Assembly: GCA_036898135.1 (NCBI GenBank)
Contig: JBAHVR010000307.1
Span: 62,001-126,000 of the forward strand
Length of the DNA: 64,000 nt
Reading direction: 5' to 3'
Source of the DNA: Oncomelania hupensis
Taxonomy: Eukaryota > Mollusca > Gastropoda > Littorinimorpha > Pomatiopsidae
The number at the start of each line of letters is the position of its first letter. Position 1 is the first letter of the stretch. The notes beneath the pieces were generated by a model. The model was not told where the DNA came from and did no database searches. It saw only the letters and a list, made by a program, of their open reading frames with translations. A program made the translations under genes and the position numbers. Shown in pieces: positions 31,558 to 42,817 of the stretch.

Positions 31558-32159
31558 ATTCATTGTTACAGGATCTAGCGGCTAGCGGACTGCAAAGAGC
31601 CGAATCAGGACCACAAAATCAAGACCATAACTTCGTTGAAAGAGGACTCACCCCTGATTCGCATAAAAGATCTGCCGAAACAACCCTAATGGTAACACTG
31701 AAGGCACTCCACCAGCCGGTCACTTTACAATAAAGACATCCCATGCAGGGGACGCTGAGGCTATACTCTAATTTATCGAACCCCCGTTTACAAAAGCAAA
31801 ATAGAATACAAACATCATTATAAAATATCAACAAAACGCATACATATAAAATGCCTACATTGCCAAATAATAACATCATAGGAAGCCCCAGTGACCATTT
31901 GGCGAAAAGCGTCTAATATTCCCCCAAACTGATCCAACAGACCTCACACACAAATGAGGAGTCTTGTCCCGGAAGAGTTTTCAAGAAAAAAAGGTAGGTG
32001 ACTGATCGAGCGAAGAAGATAGTATAGTAGATTGTTAGAACAGAGTAGGAATGAGAAAGAACAAAGGAGAAAGGCAGCGACAGTGGGAATTTAAAGCACT
32101 AAATTTCCAGAAAGTGGGGATACTAATTATACTGAAACCCCCGGCACCCCCACGGGGGA
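31556..32159 (-). repeat. Repeat family A, uninterrupted copy
   Basis: A minus-strand copy of the repeat split by the LINE at 9946-14046. In its own orientation it starts CCCCCGTGGGGGTGCCGGG (32159) and passes through the junction point ATTTGGCAATGTAGGCATTT (about 31861), where the other copy is interrupted. It ends GGATC-TGTAACAATGAATAAC (31556). Both ends abut GA/CT repeats. No coding capacity. It is the empty-site reference for the nested LINE. Confidence 0.85.
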
Positions 32160-32525
32160 GAGAGAGTGAGATGGAGAGACAGCCAGAGAGACAGACAGAG
32201 GGACAGAGAGAGACAGACAATTAGAGAGTTTAAACGCGGTGTGTTGTATTGCGCAATAAACAAATCCGTGTGGAAAAAGGGAAGGTAACTCTTATTTGGG
32301 ACTGTATTATCAAGGGAAGTAAATCGTCGACAGAGATGCCACAGCTATCATGCCTCCTCCCCTCCACACCGATCCCCCTTCCCTTTCACCTCCTTCTTAG
32401 CGCCCTTCAACCCTAACTATGGAAAACCTCAGGGTACAAGATAGTGATGATTTATTCATCCTCATTTTCTTGTGTGCTTGAGGACAATTAATCACGGAAG
32501 GAGAGTACGAGTGAGAGAGAGAAAA

Positions 32526-32582
<57 letters not shown>

Positions 32583-33204
32583 GATAGGCATTTGTTAAGA
32601 AACAAAACACAAAGTCACATTTTATGTAGTCCACATTTGTTAGATTTTAGTCCCCTCTTTCTCAGGGGTAATGGCACATAATATACCGACACAGGAAGCA
32701 TATGCATCGTAATATATTCATGATGTAAGTCATGATGTTCTCCTTTACAAAGAAACAGTACAAATGTATATGACCCTACATTCTCTGTGAACCAAAAGTA
32801 ATTAGATCGGAGCTATATTAATATCACTGCATTCTGCGAACTTTATATCTGAATTGTGTGCCAATCCGAGACCAACTCAAAAATGAACTTAAGTAGCCTA
32901 ACAATCTCTCATTCTAAGCAGCATCAATCTAAACATATCCGGTGTTTTGAAATTTTGCGGCTTGGAAGGCAATTTAAAAAAAAGAGAAATATTTGCGCAT
33001 ATAATTACAGTATAACAACAAATGGATAATGTTATATAAACTTGTAAATTCATTTTATTCTGCCAATCAAAGAATGCTATAACAAACACGGGCACGATCG
33101 TGTTTTGCAAATGAATCCTTCAGTCAGAATCGACCTCAACAGTGCTGCTCAACAGGTTTTATTGCATTCTGCGGAAATGATATTGAAAACAACCGCTGTT
33201 AGTG
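32160..33204. other. Spacer with (GA)n, no recognised gene
   Basis: GA/GACA repeats to 32225 and a (GA)n tract at 32530-32582. The rest is AT-rich and unrecognised. Confidence 0.5.
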
Positions 33205-33696
33205 TATAAGGGCCACTGGATAATGAGAGTGTTCAACATCAGCCCTAAAGTTATTGAAGTCATCAAAAGCCTGTATGACAAGGCTACAGTGCAGTTCTCC
33301 ACAACAGCGCCATTGGGAACTGGTTCAGAACAACAATCGGTGTGCGTCAAGGATGCCTACTCTCTCCAACACTCTTCAACATCTTCCTAGAGCGCATCAT
33401 GTCACATGCCCTTGGAGATCACGAAGGCATAGTCAGCATAGAGGGTAAAGCAATCTCCAAACTCCATTTTGCGGATGACATTGATTGGCTTGGGAGGAAC
33501 AAGAACTTGAACAGCTGATACAGAGGCTTGACACCACCTCCAGAGCCTATAGAATGGAGATAAGTGCAGAAAAGACCCAAATGTTGACCAACAACACCAA
33601 AGGCATCAACATGGACATCAAAGTCCAAGGTCAATCCCTCAACACAGTGCATAGCTTCAAATATTAAGGAACCATTGTATCAGACAATGGGTCCCG
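33205..33696 (+). pseudogene. RTE-type LINE relic, 5' part (split by MITE)
   Basis: It starts with FNISPKVIEVIKSLYDKA, loses frame just after (ACAGTGCAGTT against ACCAGTGCAGTC in the 54.6-kb copy), continues as CGTCAAGGATGCCTACTCTC and then the FADDI-equivalent, and has a stop within FKY* (about 33665). At GTCCCG (33691-33696) it is interrupted by a 481-bp inverted-repeat element and resumes at 34178. Confidence 0.85.
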
Positions 33697-34177
33697 CTCG
33701 CGAGCTTGTTTTTTCCAAACTAGTTCCAGTCATTCGCCGAAAAAGGCAATCGCCGAAGTCGAACGAAGCTCTCTGATGTGTTACAAAATGATGCTTTAAT
33801 GACTATGACATTAAAAATGATCGCTGTTGCTTCTAATTCTTTTTGATTTACACAGATTAGCATTTCGCAACGGTATACTTTGTTAAGATAAGCATAATTA
33901 CTATCGACCATATTTAATAGTTGCGTCCATTGATTTGCTTTTGTTAGTTCTCAGCAGCAGGCTAATAATAGCATTCCCCATTTCCTGCCTAGAACCAATG
34001 GACACTGTTATATACATAGGATTAATCTACATTATATATTTTAAGTCAGCCTCCGCGCACCGAAGAAGCGTCACTGGCGGAATATCATTATTAGACTCGT
34101 AGAGCTTCGTTCGACTTCAGTAATTGCTTTTCGGCGAATGATTAGAACTAGATCTAGTTTGGAAAAAACAAGTTCGC
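33697..34177. mobile_element. 481-bp inverted-repeat MITE inserted in RTE
   Basis: Long terminal inverted repeats of about 75 bp: GCGAGCTTGTTTTTTCCAAA at the left end is mirrored by TTTGGAAAAAACAAGTTCGC at the right end. Further in, CATTCGCCGAAAA and GAAGTCGAACGAAGCTCT also have their complements. GTCCCG occurs immediately left (33691-33696) and right (34178-34183). In intact RTE copies the corresponding site appears once (GGGTCTCGACAGG at 55.1 kb). The insertion and duplication are therefore directly visible. No transposase. The superfamily is not assigned. Long TIRs would fit a MULE- or foldback-like family, but the duplication seen is only 6 bp. Confidence 0.85.
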
Positions 34178-34735
34178 GTCCCGACAGGAAGTCCTCTCCA
34201 GGATCGCACAAACAACTGCTGCCCTGACAAGATTAAGCCCATTTGGAAAGACAAGATCATCAGTCTACATTCCAAGGTCATGTCTATCTTCCTACACGCT
34301 TGCGAAACATGGACCCTCACAGAAGATCTACAACGAAGAATACAAAGCATGGAGATGAGGTTCTACAGAAGGCTTCTGGGCATTTCCTATACCTGCAGCA
34401 CATCACCAACGACGAAGTCCGACAGACCGTCACACAAGCCATTGGACAACACGATGACATGCTCACAGTGTTGAAGAAACGGAAACTCCGATGGTATGGC
34501 CATGTCACCAGAGCATCAGACCTTGCAAAAACCATCCTGTAAGGCACATTGAAAGGAGGCAGACGAAGAGGGAAACAGAAAAAGAGGTCGGAAAGCAACG
34601 TTCGAGAATGGACTGGTTTGACACTGAACGAAGCCATGAGGGTTGCTGAGACCAGAGAAAGATGGAGTACGCTGGTTAAACGATCATCTGTGGTACCCCA
34701 ACGACCTTTGAGTTACGGGATAGGGTAGCATAGAA
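34178..34735 (+). pseudogene. RTE-type LINE relic, 3' part after MITE
   Basis: This resumes with CAGGAAGTCCTCTCCAGGATC and continues through CETWTLTEDLQRRIQ, LRWYGHVTRASDLAKTIL and a stop. It then reads DNIREW-equivalent sequence and AGAGAAAGATGGAGTACGC, and ends in the GTTACGGGATAGGGTAGC tail. Several deletions (for example about 28 bp near 34277) and premature stops show decay. Confidence 0.85.
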
Positions 34736-35335
34736 TAATGTGACTAAAACCTCTAAGCTCATTTTCTCCCCAAATTTAGAAAGCAGCTTACAAACAATCG
34801 TGACCCACAGTCCGTCCTTCGCAACTCAATGTCAACAGTGGTACTAAGCACATTCACCTTGCGTAGCTGAGACTGACCCACGCTCTCTTTAGCCTTTCAA
34901 CTGTAGGCCTACTATAGTGCCAAGATTCGGCGAGCTTGAGGACGCAGTGTGAAAGTTAGTGGGTAGTCGCTCCCCGGACACATAGTAATATGGGGGACAC
35001 GCAGTGTGAAACCTGTGTAACGGTCCTTTTAAATTCTACGGCGTTTGAGATTGAATAACACTGCTAAGTAATGTGACCTCTCATTGGATTTTTGTGGCAA
35101 TAAGTACACTGCTCACAAAAAGGGGTAACTCGTAGTAGCCTATCGTATTCCAAGTTGACCCTCAAAAACATGCATTTGTTCTTGTTTGCGATGCTCTTAC
35201 ATTTTGCAATTCTAAATTGTGCATTGGAGTTAATGAATCCTCCACTTCAAAGCCGGTCATCTATAATGTAGCTCCATGCAATAACGTCCCCTAAATTAAT
35301 TGAATAACTCCCATAAAAGCTGTAACCATTTCACA
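34736..35335. other. Intergenic stretch without recognised gene
   Basis: Unique-looking sequence with no recognisable gene or repeat. Confidence 0.4.
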
Positions 35336-35337
35336 TT

Positions 35338-35398
35338 AGAAGAAGAAGAAGAAAAAGAAGAAGAAGAAGAAGAAGAAGAAGAAGAAGAAGAAGAAGAC
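35338..35398. repeat. (GAA)n microsatellite followed by GCGCT-type repeat
   Basis: GAA tract, then TTTGTATAGCGCTCAAACC (about 35419). This is a short segment of a kind often found next to simple repeats in invertebrate genomes. A CA-rich run lies at 35530-35570. Confidence 0.85.
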
Positions 35399-35642
35399 CA
35401 ACAACCACAACAACAACATTTGTATAGCGCTCAAACCAGACTAGCGGTCTGCTCTCGGCGCACAGGCACTCGCAGTCAAACGCTAACACTACATAGTGCT
35501 TCAGAAAATTACACATATGCGTATGAGCACGCACACACACGACACACACATACACACACACACATACAAGCAGAAATAATGTGCCTTATATAATTAAGAA
35601 GAAGAAGAAGAAAAAGAATAATAATTCTACTATTACTACTAA

Positions 35643-35653
35643 TGGCGCAGCTG

Positions 35654-35725
<72 letters not shown>

Positions 35726-35758
35726 ATAATAATAATAATAATAATAATAATGGATGAT

Positions 35759-35803
<45 letters not shown>

Positions 35804-35805
35804 TA

Positions 35806-35836
<31 letters not shown>

Positions 35837-35837
35837 G

Positions 35838-35908
<71 letters not shown>

Positions 35909-35909
35909 G
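35643..35909. repeat. Compound (ACT)n-(AAT)n-(ATT)n-(ACT)n microsatellite
   Basis: Blocks in order: ACT, AAT, a unique TGGATGATAG, ATT, then ACT. The central AAT and ATT blocks are complementary and could form a hairpin. Confidence 0.95.
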
Positions 35910-35995
35910 GATGTTACATACGCGCTTTCCCCTTCAAAACACCTATCAGCCTCAAAACGCGGCGATCTGTTTACCTACCAACATACACACATAAT
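35905..35995 (-). repeat. Partial copy of the SINE-like body
   Basis: CTGGATGTTACATACGCGCTTTCC, then AAACGCGGCGATCTG, then CCAACATACACACA directly beside the ACT array. The same order is seen beside the AAT array at 25993. It is truncated after about 90 bp. Confidence 0.6.
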
Positions 35996-36501
35996 TATTT
36001 CACACATTGTGACAGACATAAGAAACTGACATCAAACTACTCAGTAATGCAACGGAATTCCTTAAAGGATAGTGGCTATAAATTTAAGGCGACCGCTACC
36101 TGGCGACCAGACAATAAGATCACGCAACCTATTAATTATCCTCTGGAACAATAAATGACACAGGGAAATCGATTATAAAAGCGCGTGCCGCATTCACTTG
36201 TGTGAAGGCCGAACAAAAAGATTCATTAGGTCTAAACTCTGTTCAATCCGCTTTCACCTGTCCCCTTTTTTCCCGTGAGAAACTGAACAGTTAAAAAAAT
36301 CGTTCCACTTTACAGTTTGGTGACTTCAACTATGAAAAATAAACAAACTGAAACGTTGTCATCAAATTAAAACACAGTTCTTTCTACTTGTACTTAGAGG
36401 TAAAACATCTTTTTGTAGGGCCTGTATCCAACTTATTCAAAGGAAAAGAAATACCCAACGCGGTTTGTTACGATCGTCCCTTGTGTGTGTAATCATATAA
36501 G

Positions 36502-36504
<3 letters not shown>

Positions 36505-36597
<93 letters not shown>
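36505..36597. repeat. (AAT)n microsatellite
   Basis: About 31 AAT units. It is followed by TTTACTTAGAGC and TTCAAAGCGCAGTTCTCACG, distantly like the microsatellite-linked body seen at 26 kb. No gene in 36000-36500 or 36700-36890. Confidence 0.9.
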
Positions 36598-36891
36598 TTT
36601 ACTTAGAGCTTTTTCCCAATGACATCAGTTCAAAGCGCAGTTCTCACGCATTTACACTTAACGTTAACATCGAAATACATGCGAAAAGAAGTGAAAAAGA
36701 AAACAAGACATTAATAAACTATGAAAAAATATAATACAAACATAAAAAAGAATATTTACAAGTAAAATATAAAAACGAGGGAGCGAGGGGGAGGAGTAGA
36801 GCAGCTAAGGAGAGAGAGAGGGCGTGCGGTGTGACGGCGGTGGTTTGAATCACAAAAGAAGGCGTGATGCTGGTGATGGGAGACGAGATCA

Positions 36892-37290
36892 CATATTTTT
36901 AAGGAAGAGATGAGTTTTTAACTTGGACTCGAAAGTGGCTATGTTCGGAGAGCTGCGAAGAGAATAAGAGAGTTCCAATTTGAAGGACCAAGCACTGAGA
37001 AGGATCGACAGCTTGCAGAGGAGAGTTTGTAGCGGGATATTTGTAGCATGAGGTGTCACAGGACCAACGAAGGTTTTTCTAGAAGGCTTGTAGAAGTGAA
37101 TGTTCTGGGTGAGGTAGGAAGGGGCTAATCCATGGACGCACTTGTAACAGAAAGTACAGATTTTATAGGTAAACCTCTGAGATACAGGAAGCCAGAGAAG
37201 ACAGTGTAGGAGGGGTGTGGTGTGATCAGATTTTATCTTTTTGAAAACCAGACGAGCAGCTGAGTTCTGAACACACTGGAGCAGGTGAAC
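36892..37290 (-). pseudogene. LINE (CR1/L2-like) C-terminal fragment
   Basis: On the minus strand: LLQCVQNSAARLVFKKIKSDHTT, then PLLHCLLWLPVSQRFTYKI, then YKCVHGLAPSYL, ending FESKLKTHLFLKN. This is the characteristic C-terminal region of CR1/L2-type LINE proteins after the reverse transcriptase, followed by a stop. Upstream (higher coordinates) the frame runs into an ATG/CAT microsatellite, so the reverse transcriptase itself is absent. The frame is open over about 130 codons. Confidence 0.8.
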
Positions 37291-37313
37291 AGAAAAAGAA
37301 GAACAAGAAGAAA

Positions 37314-37315
<2 letters not shown>

Positions 37316-37375
<60 letters not shown>

Positions 37376-37510
37376 AATGATGATGATGATTTTGATGGTC
37401 TTGATGATAACGACGCCGCCGCCACCGCCGCCGCCGACGACGACGACGAAGAAGAAGAAGAAGAAGAAGAAGAAGAAGAAGAAGAAGAAGAAGAAGAAGA
37501 AGAAGAAGAA
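37316..37510. repeat. (ATG)n-(GCC/ACG)n-(GAA)n compound microsatellite
   Basis: ATG units (37318-37390), a GCC/GAC block (37410-37447), then GAA (37448-37511). A (GCT)n run lies at 37578-37612. Confidence 0.95.
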
Positions 37511-37578
37511 GATTACATTACATTACATGGTTATTGCTTTAAGTCCAGCGGTAAGAAGAAGATGATAATGATGATGGC

Positions 37579-37612
<34 letters not shown>

Positions 37613-37620
<8 letters not shown>

Positions 37621-38383
37621 AATGATGATGAACAACAATAACCAACACAATCGTCATCCTCACCTTGAAATTCATCATAATCGTTACTACAACCATAATA
37701 AACATTATTTACCATCATCACAGCGCAATAAAAACACACAAGAACATTACGTTCTCACCCATTACATTCAAAGCACGTGAATCATTGAAAATCCTTCCAT
37801 ATTTTTAAAAAAAAAACTGTATCACTGACGCTAACTATCACGGATGACCTGAGTATTGCCAAGGCTCGAAAAGCATTAGTTTTGAACTGGATGGAGCCCC
37901 AGACTGTCAGTACCAATCTATCGCGGCCTGGAGGACTATAGACGTAAGCTTCAAATTGGCGTAAAAGACGTGTAACAAGCCGCCCAAAACCCTCTTGCAC
38001 CATTCTCCTAGTTGCTGCAGACGTGGCGTTGGGGCTAAGCTATGTAGATCTACCTAGGGGGTAGGGTGCAGACCAAGCTATGTAGATCTACCTAAGGGTT
38101 AGGGTGGAGACCAAGAGAAGGAGAGGAAGAAGGTAAGAAGCTTTCATTGGGCTCCATTGACTTGCTGACCACCAAATATACAATAGATGGAAATGAGGCT
38201 GATTGATGCCCAACAATATTTACACCTGCAGCAAACTCTCTCATCAAACACAAAACAACGCGCGCACACGCAATGATGCACGCACGCACACACGCCCGCA
38301 CACCCACATACAAACACACACACACACTCACACACACCCACACACATTCTAGAGGAATAAGAATTCGAAGAAAAATAAGAAGA
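37613..38383. other. Spacer with a two-copy 49-bp repeat
   Basis: AAGCTATGTAGATCTACCTA with its following TAGGGTGGAGACC-type sequence occurs twice in tandem (about 38036-38115). Otherwise no recognised gene. A CA-rich tract at 38290-38345 leads into the next microsatellite. Confidence 0.55.
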
Positions 38384-38467
<84 letters not shown>

Positions 38468-38508
38468 CATCATCATCATCATCATCATCATCATGATGAT
38501 GATGATAT
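38384..38508. repeat. (ATG)n with central (CAT)n inversion
   Basis: ATG/GAT units run to 38467, then CAT/ATC units (38468-38493), then ATG again. The strand switch makes a perfect-looking hairpin. Confidence 0.95.
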
Positions 38509-38727
38509 AACATCAGGTCAACATCTTAACACACTAATGTTTCTCTTGGTAAGAGGAAAACAAGATTGCCTGTGCTGTACTGGTGACAAACACGCCGTGA
38601 GACAAGAATCCTTCATGATATTAGTCAATTACTGAAGTAGGAGGTAACCACGGAAAGAGAACAAAGGATAGAACAAAACACGAGTAGGAGAGAAAAAAGA
38701 TGAAGAAATGTAAGAAAAATAACTACA

Positions 38728-38741
38728 TCATCATCATCATC

Positions 38742-38808
<67 letters not shown>
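38728..38808. repeat. (CAT)n microsatellite
   Basis: About 27 ATC/CAT units with one CTT interruption. It is in opposite polarity to the tract at 38384. Confidence 0.95.
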
Positions 38809-38929
38809 GGAAAATAAGAGGTAATACACATTGCTGCGATCGGTAGAAAGTATCGCCAAAACTCCCGCTAGCAGCAGGTGAAAGTATTCCCTCCATCCCT
38901 TCAAAGTATAGGGTACTTTGGGCTCGCTG

Positions 38930-39382
38930 CTAACCGCGGATGCGAACCGCAGTACTGTTTAAAAGTGACGGAAAGAGCGGAATATTGGTACAAGGTTCGG
39001 GTAATGGTTAGTTGTAGATATATCCCTAGCCCTTGCCCTAACCATTTTCTCTACAAAAATGCTCTAAAACCTAAAACCCATTTGCCTTCTTGGATTCTTA
39101 AATTGTATGAAACCAAGTGAGGACACTATCCGGCCTCAATAAACGGTTCGAAAAGATTCTGAAACGGTTCGTAAAAGCCAGTTGACCTAGAAACAAATAC
39201 AGCGTGACCTAATTCGTCGCCTAGAGGAGACGAAACTCACTTTTCCGTTTCTGTTAACCGCGGATACGAACCGCAGTACTGTTTAAAAGTGACGGAAAGA
39301 GCGGAATATTGCTACAAGGGTTCGGGTAAGGGTTGTAGATCTATCCCTAGCCCTTGCCCTATCCCTTTTCTCTACAAAAAAT
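38930..39382. repeat. Pair of ~130-bp direct repeats
   Basis: 38930-39062 and 39252-39382 share GCGAACCGCAGTACTG-type sequence, TTTAAAAGTGACGGAAAGAG, CGGAATATTG and CCCTAGCCCTTGCCCTA. They differ at scattered sites, and the spacer between them is about 190 bp. The ends show no TG...CA or flanking duplication, so LTRs are not supported. It may be a local duplication. Confidence 0.75.
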
Positions 39383-39728
39383 GCGCTTTTTCCGTCCCAA
39401 AATGTTCCGTTTAAAGTCTTTTACCGACATTGTAACTGAGCAGGCTGCTAACCTCGCCAAAGTATCCCTTCAAGGGACAAGGGACATACTTTGGCCTGCT
39501 GCGCAGCGTGTGCCTGGAGTATACTTTCTTTCGATCGGAGATTGCTATGTGCAATGGGTGGAAAATAAGTACAGAGAGACACTGATGACGGCGACTGACG
39601 TACGCATCCACCCATTGGTCTACAACGCTGAGAACAAATGGCAGGAAGGCAAAGAGTTCGGATAACATGTACGGTTCACTAAGCAAGAAGGGAACAACAA
39701 AATAAGGCGAGGTAGGCACGTACGTCAC
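39383..39728. other. Short stretch with an unrecognised open frame
   Basis: A plus-strand frame (39354-39665) contains TEQAANLAKVSLQGTRD and KWQEGKEFG and has ordinary amino-acid composition. I recognise no family, no start context and no splice pattern. I leave it as unclassified. Confidence 0.25.
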
Positions 39729-39730
39729 TT

Positions 39731-39771
39731 GATGATGATGATGATGATGATAGAGATGATGATGATGATGT

Positions 39772-39843
<72 letters not shown>

Positions 39844-39886
39844 CGATGACGATGATGATGATAACGACGACGACGACGACGACGAC

Positions 39887-39930
<44 letters not shown>
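39731..39930. repeat. (ATG)n-(ACG)n-(ATG)n microsatellite
   Basis: ATG units with a central ACG/GAC block (about 39865-39888) and then ATG again. The structure is parallel to the TTC-GTC-TTC tract at 25.1 kb. Confidence 0.95.
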
Positions 39931-40506
39931 GAAGAAGAACAAAAAAAAAGGAAGACCTGAGATTATTATTAGAATGATTTCATGCTGACAATTGCTTTTG
40001 TATAAACGCTCCGTTAAGCCCCCGGTTAGACCTGCCGAATCTCATAAGATTTACCTTACGTGGTCACACGCTGCAATAAGTTGTACAACAAGTTTACGAG
40101 AAAATCTCAAGTGAATTCATCGTAGATTCAGAGGATAGAACATGTTCTAATTCCTGCTATGAAAACAAAAGTCCGGACCAATCAGAACGTGCTGTGGCGT
40201 CCTTGACATTGCGACTGAAGAAAACGGCCACAACACAAAGGTTGTCATCGGATCAAAGAGCACAATAAACACCGAGTGTATCACTCCCCCCTCCCCCCCC
40301 CCCCCCCTCCGGGAAATCCAAGGTCTTACACCTCATCTACAGGGGTTTCCGCCTCATCTGCTACTAAAACTGCTAAATATGGCAGACAATCTTCTCTCTC
40401 ACTCTCCGAACTGCTCGAAACCGAACTGTTGGCTATAGCTTTTACAACATGTAACCCATGTAGCAACAAGGGAGTTCATGTTGTTGTTGAGTAAATTAAC
40501 CTAACT
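39931..40506. other. Intergenic stretch without recognised gene
   Basis: A C-rich run near 40286-40310. Nothing coding recognised. A short GTTGTTGTTG at 40479-40489 may be the decayed tail of the adjoining SINE. Confidence 0.45.
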
Positions 40507-40687
40507 GTAGATTATAGTCACACAACACCGAAGCGTATGCGACTACTGGTCACATTATTCTGACACCAGCGAACCAGTTGATGGTAAGGGGAAAATAATA
40601 TGGTCACACATTGGCCAATCCGGGGTTCGAACCAGGTACCTTTCGGTTACTAGTAAGACGCTCTACCAACTGAGGTACCCGGCCCCT
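40507..40687 (-). mobile_element. tRNA-derived SINE, copy 1
   Basis: On the minus strand it starts GGGGCCGGGTACCTCAGTTGG (A box) and has GGTTCGAACCCC (B box), followed by a body with CATATTATTTTCCCCTTACC and GACTATAATCTAC. The same sequence in the same orientation is at 44769-44967. The anticodon arm is degenerate, so it is not a functional tRNA. No target duplication is visible. Confidence 0.8.
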
Positions 40688-40932
40688 CAAAAAAATAACG
40701 TCAACAGGAACCAGGAAAGCGACCTATGAGCGAGCCGCAGCGAAAACGAACTTCCGCCTCTGTTGTATGGTATTAATTTTAGCGTGGGACCGGTTGCTTC
40801 GTGCGATCAGTCCTGAGATTAAATCACAAGGAACACATTTTAAGATTTAATCGGTAGGTCTGACTGGGCCTTAAATGTATAAATTATACGAGAATGATTT
40901 TTTCACCATATCCTGCTACTACCACTACAACC

Positions 40933-40977
<45 letters not shown>

Positions 40978-41515
40978 GCTGCCGCTGCTACTGCTACTAC
41001 TACTAAGCTTACTACTACCATTACTAGTGTTAGAACATCTCTCTTCATTTGTGCCACTCCCTAATAAGGACCATCGCACACGTGTCAGTGACGAGAACGG
41101 TTGGAGAATCTCGGTGATCAGCCTCCTCAGCCGTACTGAAACAACGTCCCTGACTCACAGAACTTTCGTCTATTTGCAATCTGTGATGAACGAGGCCCAG
41201 TTTTATTTTAGTACGGGTCCGAAAGCGAACCTCGAGTCGCACTACGTGTTGTTTGACCACGTTATAGTTTATCTCTCCGAGGCTCACTTTCTTTCCTGTG
41301 GTCACTTCCTTCATACCTATCTCACTCACTTCCCTCTGTCACCGAGAGCCAAGCATGCTTATCATTAAAGGTGTGTTCCAGACGTCACTAGCAGCATCTT
41401 CTGGTGGAGATTGGCTAACCTCTGGCTTCGTGTCAAAAGCTTATAACTGTCTCTGCCAGGAAATATGATTTCTCCTCTTTTTGTCACCTACTTCCAATAA
41501 GGCTAACAGGCAGGA
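40688..41515. other. Intergenic stretch, (ACT)n tract, unrecognised frame
   Basis: (ACC)n/(ACT)n run at 40925-41005. The plus-strand frame at 41027-41368 has mixed composition but no motif I know. Confidence 0.4.
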
Positions 41516-41516
41516 A

Positions 41517-41655
41517 AGGGCGCCTAGCTTAGTGGTAGAGCGTTCGTCTGACACACTGACATCTCCTCCCTGGGCTGATTAGCCCCCGTCTGCCATCTCG
41601 CCAATAGTGGGTGTAGAGGTTAAACCTAAATTTTCATTCATTCATTTATTCATTC
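41517..41655 (+). mobile_element. SINE fragment with tRNA-like head and (CATT)n tail
   Basis: TAGCTTAGTGGTAGAGCG (about 41525) is a tRNA A-box region. The expected B box is missing. The 3' end is TTTTCATTCATTCATTTATT, a tetranucleotide tail. AGGGCG stands at both edges (41517-41522 and 41656-41661), possibly a target duplication. It is a different family from the SINEs at 40.5 and 44.8 kb. Confidence 0.5.
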
Positions 41656-41687
41656 AGGGCGGTATAGGAGATGGGTCGTCAGGCTGC

Positions 41688-41689
<2 letters not shown>

Positions 41690-41762
<73 letters not shown>

Positions 41763-41763
41763 C

Positions 41764-41818
<55 letters not shown>
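41690..41818. repeat. (ATG)n-(GA)n-(GACA)n compound microsatellite
   Basis: ATG units (41690-41761), GA units (41764-41786) and about eight ACAG units (41787-41817). Confidence 0.95.
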
Positions 41819-41821
<3 letters not shown>

Positions 41822-41876
41822 GCTAGTGTTATTATTTCTTACGATATTTAACGTGTTTTTATCTCATAGTGTTATA

Positions 41877-42695
41877 CAGTAAAATCTCCATTTTGAGACC
41901 CTCTCTTAAACGACTTCCTCCAACATACGACCGGAAAAAAGTTCACCGATGGTTTGTACTATATAAACGACCTCTCTTAAACGACTACCTCTACAACGCG
42001 ACTTGCGACCTTCAAATAATTAAATTTTACGACCTAGCATCTGAAAAATTCAGATTTCAAAGCAATACTATATTTGTGCGCTTGAAGAAAACAGTTTCGT
42101 TTACAACTTTTAACAGCAGACGATGCATTAAAACAGCTTGAAATACTCTAAGGATCTGACCAGATTTGCCCTGAGCAGGGGCCTGTCAGATCTAGCCGAC
42201 ACCATGTCTGGTGTTCAAAGTAACATACTAAGAGAACATGCACGGGTGGGGGGATCATGCAAACAGAAATAGCCGCTTTCTTTAAAAAAAAAAAAAAACA
42301 AAAAAAAACAAAACTATTCAATGATTGAATAAAAATAATTACAACAATATTAATGAGGTTATCTTATAAATAGTTATAACTCCAAACATTAACTCAGTAC
42401 TTAGTTACCCTTTTAAACAACTATCATACCAACATTGATTTTTTATTTTGTAAATAATGAGGAACAGGAAGATATTGACTGTATTGGTTGTGAGACAGAG
42501 TTTAATCTGTATTTCTGAAAGATGGTAGATGTTCCCTATACTTAATGGTATGTGTACTTTTTGTACAGGTATTTATTTTACTCAACTAATTTTCAAAATG
42601 TCTTTTTCGAAAATGTCCTACCTCCTTTTTAAGACCCCTCCAATTTAAGACATCGTTTTAATGGCAATTTAAAGGTCGTAAAACGGAGGTTTTAC
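41877..42695. mobile_element. pogo/Tigger-like DNA element, non-autonomous
   Basis: The left end is CAGTAAAATCTCCATTTTGAGACC. The right end, read inward on the other strand, is GTAAAACCTCCGTTTTACGACC. These are inverted repeats of about 24 bp with four or five differences, resembling Tigger/pogo termini. TA precedes the left end. On both sides lies one roughly 55-bp sequence (TTCTTACGATRTTTAACG then TTTTTATCTCATARTG), which is a local tandem unit into which the element went. No transposase is apparent; the frame at 41869-42141 has no recognised domain. Runs of A at 42282-42310. Confidence 0.6.
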
Positions 42696-42725
42696 CCATA
42701 TTGTTCAAACATTTATCCTTGTTAG

Positions 42726-42810
42726 AGGTGATGTATTACTTCTTACGATGTTTAACGTTTTTTATCTCATAATGTGTTACCACATTGTTTAAATATATTT
42801 ATCTTTGTGA
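42726..42810. repeat. Tandem unit flanking the pogo-like element
   Basis: CATATTGTTCAAACATTTATCC (about 42697) recurs diverged as CACATTGTTTAAATATATTTATC (about 42781). TTCTTACGATGTTTAACG recurs left of the element at about 41837. The element thus split a two- to three-copy repeat of about 85 bp. Confidence 0.6.
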
Positions 42811-42817
42811 GCGTGCG

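Noticed and set aside
38930..39382. LTR pair of a second miniature element
   Set aside because: The repeats lack TG...CA ends and flanking duplications.
40507..40687. Functional tRNA gene
   Set aside because: The A and B boxes are there, but the anticodon stem does not pair and the body matches a second SINE copy at 44.8 kb.
41027..41368. Possible small host gene (113 codons)
   Set aside because: No recognised domain, and the opposite strand is equally open, so coding status cannot be supported.
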